The position numbers and the translations under genes are program-made. 6,703 nt of DNA from Clostridia bacterium (GTDB lineage Bacteria; Bacillota_A; Clostridia; Oscillospirales; CAG-272), in NCBI GenBank assembly GCA_017630995.1, contig JAGBUD010000058.1:1-6703 (forward strand), given 5' to 3'. The notes under the pieces were generated by a model, which was not told the origin of the DNA, made no database searches, and saw nothing but the letters and a program-made list of their open reading frames with translations. Numbering within the stretch: the first letter of the stretch is position 1; every line of letters begins with the position of its first letter. Below, piece by piece: positions 1 to 6,175 of the stretch.

Positions 1-2159
1 CTTTTGATAGCTTTGACGTGTCGGGGCTTTCGCTCGGAGCAAGATATAAAAGCGGCAGAGTGGTTGATATTCCAAGAGATGAGCTTTGCGTTTCATATAA
101 GAATGGCGATGGCTTGCGCTTCGGTGATAATTACGTAACCGTTTCGTATATGGGGGTGAATATTTCCCATCCTATAACCGTTTATCCTGCGGAATACGAT
201 ATGAGCGGCGTTGAATTTTTTGACGAGGAGTTTATCTATGACGGCAGTGTCCATTATCCCACCCCCGTCGGCAAGCTGCCGACGGGGGTAGACGGAAGCT
301 CTCCGAGCGTCAGCTTTTCGTCGGGAGTCCTAAACGTTTCGGAGGGAAAGGTGACAGTAACTGTTTATTTCTATTCCGAGAGCGAAAACTACGCAAATCC
401 GAAGCCGATGACGGTCAGTTTATGCGTTTTGCCGCGCGGTGTAAGCGTCAGCTGGGGCGAGGCGGAGCATATATATAGCGGTGAGCCGTTTTTGCCTAGT
501 GCCTCTTGCGCGGAATGTGAAATTTCTCTGTCAGGCGCCGGCACGGCTGTCGGTGAATACACGGCGCGCGCAGTGTCCCTTGATTCAAATTATTACGTCT
601 TGAACGGTGAGCTTACGTTCAAAATTCTGAAAGCGGAAAACTCATGGGCAGAGGAGCCGAGCATTGAAAGCATATTCGCCACGGGAATCTTATCTCCGGT
701 TGGAAAATCCGCCTTTGGTGTAACCGAATATCTTTTTAAGTCCGAAGAGGAAATTATTGAAATGCCCCGCGTGGTAGGAAGATATTATTTCAAGGCGTAT
801 TCAAGCGGTGACGAAAATCACTATGCAATGGAATCTGAATGGATAGAATTCGAAATAAAGGCGGTTTTTGCGCTTGATTTTTGGGTCGAGCTTTCAAGGA
901 GCGAGTTTTTGACTCTGTCGCAAATTTCGGATAATGATATTTCGGCATTCGCCGAATATAACGACGGAAGCGTTAAGGAAATTCCATTCTCCGAAATCGA
1001 AATTGTATATAATAGCGGCGATTGCTTTTCTGTTGGGGACAGCTCCGTTTCATTTAGGTTTTCCGAGCTTTGCGCGTCGGGGAAAATAAGCGTTCAAAAG
1101 CGGGTAATCGGGCTTCCCGAAATTCCGAGCGTCGAGTATAGCGGCAAAAACCAAGCGCCAAATGAAATTGACCTCGATCTTTTTGATTATGAATTCGGAG
1201 AAATGCGCGATGTCGGAAAATACGAAATTACGCTCTCCGTAAAGGATACGGAAAATTACGAATTTGAAAACGGCAAGACACAGTGCGTCGCCCTCTTTGA
1301 AATTGAAAAGCGGCGTATAACCGTCAAAATCTCGGATATCGAAAAGTATTTCTTTTCAAAGGAAAGCGAGCCGGGCTTTGAGGTAGTGTCGGGCGCTCTT
1401 ATCAGCGGGGAGCCGCTCGTATGTGAGTATATCGTAAGCGGTGAGGCGGTAAACGCGGTATTCGAAAATTCAAATTACGAGGTCAACGTTATTCAAGGCA
1501 AGGTTGTCGAGTATAAAAGGCTCTCTCCCGGCGATTCGAGAAGCGCGTTTCTTTTGGTGATTATCTTTATATTCTCTATGCTTGCATTTGTGTTTATCTA
1601 TATAAACCGCAAGCGTATTTTGGAAGAGTACCGCGAGCACCTTTCAAAAAGCGATAGCTTTATCCCCTCAATGCCCGAGGCGGAGAAAAGCAAGCCGAGC
1701 GCAATCGAAAAGCGGAAATTCAAATCCGATTTGTCTGTAAGCGGCAATGCCGAGGAGGAGCGCGCCGAGGTAATCGCGGAAAAAATAGGGGAGATTGAAT
1801 TTGAATCGAGCGAGCAAACGGTGATAGACGCCGCCTATGCCGACGGCACGATAACAGATTCGCTTGCAAAAGACCTCTTGCGTCGCGATATTGATATAAT
1901 CACCGACGGCAGACGCAGAAGAATTATTAATATAGACACCTTATCAAGAAGCTTTGCCTCGGGTGATAGAATTGATATAAATATCCTAAAGGAAAAACGG
2001 CTGATTCCTTACGACACGGGGTATATAAAGGTGCTTGCAAGAGGGATTATAGATAAGCCGCTTGACGTCTACGCAAACGAATTCAGCCTTACCGCAGTTA
2101 AGATGATAGTCCTTTCGGGCGGCAAGGCTGTAAGAGTCAGCACGCAAAGGAAAAATTGA
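1..2159 (+). CDS. Membrane-anchored Ig-like/MBG-repeat surface protein with cytoplasmic uL15-like domain (5' partial)
   Basis: The frame is open from the left edge (first whole codon at 3), so the start is missing; the GTG at 18 lies inside a domain and is probably not the start. Residues below count from that GTG. Residues 1-60 and 284-362 are related Ig-like modules (Y-x-[SD]-G-x-V-x-[ED]-I-P, then Y-x-[NS]-G-D and [FV]-G-D). Residues 61-139, 140-208, 209-283, 363-431 and 432-503 resemble MBG/YDG-type repeats (YDGxxxYP, G-x-LP-x-GV, VGxY, DxxNY, VSGALISGE). Residues 510-529 form a hydrophobic helix followed by NRKR, a stop-transfer signal, so the repeats should be outside and about 180 residues inside. 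After a charged linker, residues 636-707 match the uL15 C-terminal domain: NIDTL at 638-642, IKVLARG at 670-676, KPLDVYANEFS at 680-690 and SGGKA at 700-704. The Gly/Lys/Arg-rich rRNA-binding half of true uL15 is absent. Adhesion or envelope sensing is plausible but not shown. No terminator is evident after the stop. Confidence 0.85.
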   Translation, partial: FDSFDVSGLSLGARYKSGRVVDIPRDELCVSYKNGDGLRFGDNYVTVSYMGVNISHPITVYPAEYDMSGVEFFDEEFIYDGSVHYPTPVGKLPTGVDGSSPSVSFSSGVLNVSEGKVTVTVYFYSESENYANPKPMTVSLCVLPRGVSVSWGEAEHIYSGEPFLPSASCAECEISLSGAGTAVGEYTARAVSLDSNYYVLNGELTFKILKAENSWAEEPSIESIFATGILSPVGKSAFGVTEYLFKSEEEIIEMPRVVGRYYFKAYSSGDENHYAMESEWIEFEIKAVFALDFWVELSRSEFLTLSQISDNDISAFAEYNDGSVKEIPFSEIEIVYNSGDCFSVGDSSVSFRFSELCASGKISVQKRVIGLPEIPSVEYSGKNQAPNEIDLDLFDYEFGEMRDVGKYEITLSVKDTENYEFENGKTQCVALFEIEKRRITVKISDIEKYFFSKESEPGFEVVSGALISGEPLVCEYIVSGEAVNAVFENSNYEVNVIQGKVVEYKRLSPGDSRSAFLLVIIFIFSMLAFVFIYINRKRILEEYREHLSKSDSFIPSMPEAEKSKPSAIEKRKFKSDLSVSGNAEEERAEVIAEKIGEIEFESSEQTVIDAAYADGTITDSLAKDLLRRDIDIITDGRRRRIINIDTLSRSFASGDRIDINILKEKRLIPYDTGYIKVLARGIIDKPLDVYANEFSLTAVKMIVLSGGKAVRVSTQRKN
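261..289. repeat. Perfect 13-bp inverted repeat with 3-nt loop inside the surface-protein gene
   Basis: The left arm 261-273 (ACCCCCGTCGGCA) is the exact reverse complement of the right arm 277-289, separated by AGC. It is strongly GC-rich compared with the surrounding coding sequence. It encodes the conserved G-x-LP-x-GV part of the first MBG/YDG-like repeat. There is no T-run on either side, so it is not a standard terminator. The fold would be very stable in mRNA or single-stranded DNA. Confidence 0.85.
1923..2138 (+). other. uL15 (ribosomal L15/L18e superfamily)-like domain inside the surface protein
   Basis: These codons encode the last conserved segment of the surface protein. The order of motifs follows bacterial uL15: hydrophobic-N-[LI]-D-x-L, a short helix region with F-A-x-G, a second L-x-E/K-x-x-[LV]-I segment, IKVL-x-x-G, K-[KP]-L-x-V-x-A-N-x-F-S, and a terminal GGKA. 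This was judged by eye against remembered uL15 sequences, not by a computed alignment. The segment just before it (about 595-635) is a predicted helical stretch ending in four arginines. Only the globular C-terminal part of uL15 is present, so it is not a functional ribosomal protein by itself. Confidence 0.75.
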
Positions 2160-2177
2160 GAAAATTCCTTTAGGGTA

Positions 2178-2206
2178 TTGCAAAATATATAAATAAGTGG
2201 TAAAAT
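2178..2206 (+). promoter_or_regulatory. Sigma-A type promoter for the ECF S-component gene
   Basis: A -35-like TTGCAA (2178-2183, 4 of 6 consensus) is followed after exactly 17 bp by TAAAAT (2201-2206, 5 of 6). TGG directly before the -10 box gives an extended -10 element. Transcription would start near 2213, leaving a leader of about 35 nt before the ATG at 2248, too short for most riboswitches. It would separate this gene and those downstream from the surface-protein gene. Confidence 0.55.
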
Positions 2207-2233
2207 AATGACGTTCAAATATTATTAAACCGC

Positions 2234-2808
2234 AAAGGTATTTTATCATGGCAACAATAACAAAGACCGTTAACGTCAGAAAGCTCGTATATCTCGCAAT
2301 TCTGACGGCTCTTGTAATTCTTCTTCAGCTTGTATTCGCTCCCCTAATCGGCTCCGCAACAGGACTTTCGCCCGCTTTGGTTTTCATTCCGATAGTTTTG
2401 GGGGTCTCCGTATGCGGTATTTTCGGCGGAGCTTGGCTCGGTGCGGTGTTCTCGTTTATCGTTCTTTTTGATCCCACAACCGTTCCTTTCTTTGAGTACC
2501 GTCCGTTTTTCACGGTTTTGCTCGTATTTATGAAGGGTGTCGGCGCCGCGCTTATAGCAGGTCTTATTTTCAAGCTTCTTCGCAATAAAAACCGTTACGT
2601 TGCAATAACTCTTGCGGCTCTTGCAGCTCCCGTTGTTAACACGGCGATTTTCGTCCTCGGCTGCTATGCGTTTTTCCTTGAGCTTACGGGAGTGGAAATT
2701 TATGCGCTCTTTACCACGGTGAATTTCGGTGTTGAGGTAGCAGTTAACATCATTATGGTGCCCGTCGTTTACCGTATCCTTGAGGTCAGCAAGATTTCAT
2801 TAAACTAA
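2234..2808 (+). CDS. ECF transporter S component (substrate-binding membrane subunit), substrate unknown
   Basis: The ATG at 2248 is preceded by AAAGGT (2234-2239) at 8 nt spacing; the coding part is 2248-2808. The 186-residue product is almost wholly hydrophobic, with about five to six membrane segments: roughly 13-33, 43-59, 60-75, 87-110, 118-146 and 160-178. The length, the N-terminal basic stretch leading into an Ala-rich helix (LAILTALVILLQ), the small-residue-rich FGGAWLGAVFS segment ending in F-D-P (74-76), the PVVNTAIFVLG motif (128-138) and the C-terminal NFGVEVAVNIIMVP segment all fit S components of energy-coupling factor transporters. These bind a vitamin or other micronutrient and work with the shared EcfA-EcfA'-EcfT module, which is not in this window, so this looks like a group II (shared-energiser) system. 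I cannot assign the substrate: no riboswitch or biosynthetic neighbour points to one. Confidence 0.85.
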
Positions 2809-2815
2809 CTTAATC

Positions 2816-2849
2816 AAAGCCGCAGTCGGTATTTCACGGCTACGGCTTT
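2816..2849 (+). terminator. Possible weak hairpin between the ECF and RluA-family genes
   Basis: AAAGCCG (2816-2822) can pair with CGGCTTT (2843-2849) across a 20-nt interval that allows two more pairs after one mismatch. Only AACTTTAGG follows, with no continuous T-run, so termination would be inefficient at best. It could instead be a processing or attenuation hairpin that tunes expression of the downstream pair. Its right arm ends 6 bases before the AGGAG of the next gene. Confidence 0.25.
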
Positions 2850-2867
2850 AACTTTAGGAGATTTTCT

Positions 2868-3533
2868 GTGGAGATTTTATATAAGGACAAAAACGTTTTG
2901 GCGGTATTCAAGCCCCCGGCAATAGCCTCCCAGCCCGACCCTACGGGTGATGCGGACGCTATGACTCTGGCAGCAGGTATGCTTTCGGATATGGGTGAAA
3001 GCGACGACCTTTATCTCGTTCACAGGCTGGACAGAGTGGTTGGCGGTGTTCTTGTTTTTGCAAGGAATAAAAAGAGTGCGGCGGCGCTCTCCGAGCTTAT
3101 ATCAACCCACGTAGCAGAGAAGGATTATCTTGCCGTGGTTGAGGGTGTTGCAGAGGGAGGCAGACTCGTTGACCTGATTTTTAAGGACAGTGCAGCGGGC
3201 AAAAGCTTCGTCGTTGACAGAATGAGAGCGGGTGTCAAGGAAGCAAGGCTTACCTACGAGCCTATAAAAACGCTCGATATAGACGGCAGAGCAGCAACGC
3301 TCGTTAAAATCAGACTTGAAACGGGCAGATTTCATCAAATCCGCGCGCAGTTTTCATCGCGAAAAATGTCGCTTTTGGGAGATAAAAAGTACGGCAGCCG
3401 CGACGCAAAGGCGAAAATGCCCGCCCTCTTTGCATATCATCTCGGATTTGAGTTATTCGGAAAAAGATACGATTTTGAAAAAAAGCCTGACACACATACG
3501 TATCCGTGGTCTTGCTTCGGTGAATATATATGA
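2868..3533 (+). CDS. RluA-family RNA pseudouridine synthase
   Basis: The GTG start is fixed by AGGAG (2856-2860) at 7 nt spacing. The product has 221 residues and begins directly with the catalytic domain (ILYKDKNVLAVFKPP, the usual opening 'you are here' strand of RluA-type enzymes), so it lacks the N-terminal S4 RNA-binding domain found in RluC/RluD. The catalytic motif is HRLDR at 52-56 with the nucleophilic aspartate D55; it continues VVGGVLVFARN, a variant of the classic HRLDxxTSG seen in many clostridial members. The second conserved motif ETGRFHQIRAQF is in the C-terminal half, followed by the usual GDKKYGS. It should isomerise uridine to pseudouridine in rRNA or tRNA; the target position cannot be read from sequence. 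It overlaps the next gene by 4 bp (ATGA), suggesting translational coupling. Confidence 0.92.
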   Translation: MEILYKDKNVLAVFKPPAIASQPDPTGDADAMTLAAGMLSDMGESDDLYLVHRLDRVVGGVLVFARNKKSAAALSELISTHVAEKDYLAVVEGVAEGGRLVDLIFKDSAAGKSFVVDRMRAGVKEARLTYEPIKTLDIDGRAATLVKIRLETGRFHQIRAQFSSRKMSLLGDKKYGSRDAKAKMPALFAYHLGFELFGKRYDFEKKPDTHTYPWSCFGEYI

Positions 3534-4702
3534 CAGAAAAGCTATACTATAAAAGCGCATACATAAAAAGCTTCGACGCTTGCGTCTTGCTTTCTCAAAA
3601 GCGAGATGACGGAAGCTATATAACCGTTCTCGATAAAACAGCCTTCTTCCCCGAGGAGGGCGGTCAGTATTCTGATAGCGGAGAAATATCGGGCGATAAG
3701 GTTATCAAGGTTTATGAGGAGAGCGGAATTATATACCACGTCACCGAGCGCGAGCATAAGGTTGGAGAGTGCGTTTTCTGCTCGATTGATTTTGATGAAA
3801 GATACGAGAAAATGCAGTCACACACGGCAGAGCATATCCTTTCGGGAATCATTCATTCGCTTTACGGCTTAAATAACGTCGGCTTTCACCTCGGTGCAGA
3901 CGAGGTAACTATGGATATAGACGCGCCCCTTTCGGCAGAGGAGCTTGCAAGGGTTGAGCTTCTGGCAAACGAGGCAGTCTATAAAAACGTTGAGGTTGAG
4001 TCGCTTTTTCCCTCTGCACAGGAAGCGAAAAATATAGAATACCGTTCAAAGCTCGATATAACCGAGGGGCTTCGCATTATAAGAATAGGTGACGTTGACA
4101 GCTGCGCTTGCTGTGCGCCCCACGTTGCAAGAACGGGCGAAATCGGTGCAATAAAAATCCTCGATTTTGCGGGACTTCGCGGCGGAATACGAATCCGTAT
4201 TGCCGCAGGTCGCAGAGCGCAAAGAATTTTCGTGAAAATGCAAGAAAACCTAGCAAAAATATCCGCGCTTCTCTCTGTGCCAAAGCTCGAATGCGGGGTT
4301 GCGGTTGAAAAGCTCCTCTCTGATTATTCCGCCATAAAGGGCGAATTTTCCTCGTTTAAGCTCGGATATTATAAAAAGCTCGGTGAGTCGGCTGAAAGCG
4401 CGAGCGCCGCACTTTACAGCTTCGACGGTGCGGATTACGACGAGCTGCGCGCTTTCTTAAACGCGGCGGCAAGCCGCTTCGGTATGTTGATTTTGCTCTC
4501 CGTATGCGAGCAAAACGTGAAATACATAATTTATTCGTCAAATACCCCGATGAATACCGAAATCAAAAAAATAAACGCCGCCCTCTGCGGTAAGGGCGGC
4601 GGTAAATCCGATATGGTTCAAGGTAGCTTCTCGCTCGATATCGAAAGCATTGAAGACTATTTTTTAAAGGAATACGGCGCGCGTATCAGTCCTCGCACTT
4701 GA
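3530..4702 (+). CDS. AlaX-like alanyl-tRNA editing protein with DHHA1 domain
   Basis: The 390-residue product resembles the editing half of alanyl-tRNA synthetase without the aminoacylation domain. Residues 1-90 form the AlaX/tRNA_SAD N-terminal barrel with the FFPEEGGQ.SDSG motif (39-50). The zinc and catalytic site is HTAEH (H98, H102) plus C-x3-H in SCACCAPH (C194, H198), equivalent to the CGGTH motif of AlaRS. The C-terminal part is a coiled linker then a DHHA1 domain with its GKGGGKSDMVQG loop (354-365). The family hydrolyses mischarged Ser- or Gly-tRNA(Ala), protecting translation accuracy. All key residues are present, so it should be active. The ATG overlaps the stop of the pseudouridine synthase gene (ATGA) and has no strong ribosome binding site of its own, consistent with coupled translation. 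Its 3' end overlaps the convergent deaminase gene by 17 bp. Confidence 0.9.
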   Translation: MTEKLYYKSAYIKSFDACVLLSQKRDDGSYITVLDKTAFFPEEGGQYSDSGEISGDKVIKVYEESGIIYHVTEREHKVGECVFCSIDFDERYEKMQSHTAEHILSGIIHSLYGLNNVGFHLGADEVTMDIDAPLSAEELARVELLANEAVYKNVEVESLFPSAQEAKNIEYRSKLDITEGLRIIRIGDVDSCACCAPHVARTGEIGAIKILDFAGLRGGIRIRIAAGRRAQRIFVKMQENLAKISALLSVPKLECGVAVEKLLSDYSAIKGEFSSFKLGYYKKLGESAESASAALYSFDGADYDELRAFLNAAASRFGMLILLSVCEQNVKYIIYSSNTPMNTEIKKINAALCGKGGGKSDMVQGSFSLDIESIEDYFLKEYGARISPRT

Positions 4703-5183
4703 GGTTTAGAACAATCTCCGTCTTTGTGGGCTTGATTCGCGTGAGCTTAACTCCCGCTGCGTTCAGCATTCTTCTCGATGCTATTGTGGAGGGAGTATTC
4801 TTATATTTATCCGAGAGGTAAACGACCTCTGCCACGCCCGCTTGAATTATCGCCTTTGCGCATTCGTTGCAGGGGAAAAGGGCAACGTAAAGCTTTGAGC
4901 CCGCAAGGTTCTTTCCTCTTGAATTGAGAATTGCGTTAAGCTCCGCGTGAACGACGAACTGATATTTGGTCTCGCCCTCGGCTTCGTTTCTGTTCCAAGG
5001 AAACTCGTCGTCGGAGCAGCCGTGCGGAAATCCGTTATATCCCGTTGAGAGTATGCGGTTATTCTCGTCAACTATGCAAGCGCCAACTTGAGTGTTGGGG
5101 TCCTTTGAACGCTCTGCGGCAAGAAGTGCCACTCCCATAAAGTAGTCGTCCCAGGTTATGTAGTCTTGTCTTTTATCTGCCAT
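4686..5183 (-). CDS. Deoxycytidylate (dCMP) deaminase family protein
   Basis: The 165-residue product carries the zinc-dependent cytidine/dCMP deaminase signature: HAEL with H79 (zinc ligand) and E81 (proton shuttle), and PCNECAK with C105 and C108 (zinc ligands). The N-terminal W-D-x-Y-F-M and SKDPNTQVGACIVD segments, the GYNGFPHGCSDDEFPW loop and the overall length are typical of dCMP deaminases (ComEB/Dctd type), which convert dCMP to dUMP for thymidylate synthesis. Cytosolic. The ATG at 5183 has GAGGTA (5196-5191) 7 nt upstream and a consensus promoter, so the start is secure. The gene stands alone on this strand, diverges from the radical SAM gene and converges on the AlaX gene. A related free-nucleoside or other nucleotide deaminase specificity cannot be excluded. 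Confidence 0.92.
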   Translation of the reverse strand: MADKRQDYITWDDYFMGVALLAAERSKDPNTQVGACIVDENNRILSTGYNGFPHGCSDDEFPWNRNEAEGETKYQFVVHAELNAILNSRGKNLAGSKLYVALFPCNECAKAIIQAGVAEVVYLSDKYKNTPSTIASRRMLNAAGVKLTRIKPTKTEIVLNLKCED

Positions 5184-5214
5184 GGCTATTTACCTCAAAT
5201 ATCCGTTTTTTAAG

Positions 5215-5243
5215 ATTATAGCACATATTTTTTAGCATGTCAA
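5215..5243 (-). promoter_or_regulatory. Consensus sigma-A promoter of the dCMP deaminase gene
   Basis: On the minus strand TTGACA (5243-5238) is followed by a 17-bp spacer (5237-5221) and TATAAT (5220-5215), with TGC immediately before the -10 box, an extended -10. Both hexamers match consensus at all six positions. Transcription should start near 5208, giving a leader of about 25 nt that holds only the ribosome binding site. The -35 box lies only 22 bp upstream of the divergent radical SAM start codon. Confidence 0.85.
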
Positions 5244-5254
5244 CATTATAAATT

Positions 5255-6174
5255 TTGGAGAAAATATGAAAAGCGAAGCCTTTAGTGAAAAAAACTATGA
5301 GAAATGTATGCTTTGCGCCCACTCCTGCGGTGTTAACAGAACGCGGGGAGAGGTCGGAAGATGCGGTGCAACCGATAAAATAATTCTCGCCCGTGCCGCG
5401 CTTCATAAATGGGAGGAGCCTATCATTTCGGGCAACGTCGGCTCGGGAACAATCTTCTTTTCGGGTTGCTCGCTCGGTTGCGTATACTGTCAAAATTACG
5501 ACATAAGCCGAGGAAAAATAAAAAAAGAGGTCACGCCGCAGCGCCTCTCGCAAATTATGCTTGAGCTTGAATCGCGCGGTGCGCATAACGTCAATTTCGT
5601 AACGCCAACGCACTTTGCGCCCTCCGTAATATCCGCAACTGCCGCGGCTCGCGCTGCGGGGCTCACTGTTCCTATCGTATATAATACGTCTTCATTCGAT
5701 TCCTTAAACACCGTTCGCGCCCTCGACGGCACGGTAGACGTCTATCTTGCCGACCTTAAATATCACACGCAGAATCTCGCGCAAAAATATTCCTATGCCA
5801 AGGAATATCCCGCGGCGGCAAAAGCCGCTATCGAGGAGATGGTAAAGCAAAAGGGCGCGGCAGTTATACGCGATTCGCTTATGAAATCCGGCGTTATAAT
5901 AAGAATTCTCATTCTCCCCGGGCATATAGCCGAGGCAAAGCTCCTTATATCCTACGTCTTGCAAAAATACGGCAGTGACGTATATTTAAGCCTTATGAGC
6001 CAATACACGCCGCCTGCCGATATGCCGCCCCCGATAAACCGCAAGCTTACCCGCGCGGAATACGAGGAGGTCTGTGATTTCGCGGTCAAAAAGGGTCTTA
6101 AATGCGGATTTTTCCAAGAGCCCGAAAGTGCCTCCGAGGATTTTATTCCCGATTTTGATTTCAGCGGAGTTTAA
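5255..6174 (+). CDS. PflX-like radical SAM protein (putative glycyl-radical-enzyme activase relative)
   Basis: The coding part is 5266-6174; TTGGAG at 5255-5260 lies 5 nt before the ATG. The 302-residue product has the radical SAM cluster motif C-x3-C-x2-C as GCSLGCVYCQNYDIS (C68, C72, C75), binding a [4Fe-4S] cluster that cleaves S-adenosylmethionine. Upstream of it is a second cysteine set, C14-x2-C17-x3-C21-x11-C33, in the context CGVNRTRGEVGRCGA, followed by ARAALHKWEEPIISG and GSGTIFFSG. This arrangement is characteristic of the PflX group (COG1313), annotated as putative pyruvate formate-lyase activating proteins but with no firmly established substrate. No glycyl radical enzyme is encoded nearby. 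A strong promoter of its own is not obvious in the 80-bp divergent gap. The gene ends 1 bp before the convergent membrane-protein gene. Confidence 0.9.
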
Positions 6175-6175
6175 A

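Noticed and set aside
2146..2171. AAAGGAA / TTCCTTT inverted repeat around the stop of the surface-protein gene, a candidate terminator
   Set aside because: Only 7 AT-rich pairs, a 12-nt loop and no T-run after it (AGGG follows); too weak to call.
2207..2247. Riboswitch leader for the ECF transporter gene
   Set aside because: The leader predicted from the promoter is only about 35 nt and has no recognisable conserved aptamer elements.
1986..2249. Open frame on the minus strand opposite the end of the surface-protein gene
   Set aside because: Lies antisense to the well-conserved uL15-like coding segment and has no recognisable motif or ribosome binding site.
4576..4601. Perfect 9-bp GC-rich hairpin (CGCCGCCCT / AGGGCGGCG, 8-nt loop) near the end of the AlaX gene
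   Set aside because: It encodes the conserved Gly-rich DHHA1 loop, so GC-rich glycine codons explain it, and no T-run follows.
5173..5613. 146-codon minus-strand frame upstream of the deaminase gene
   Set aside because: It runs through the divergent promoter and antisense to the radical SAM cluster motif; composition is not protein-like.
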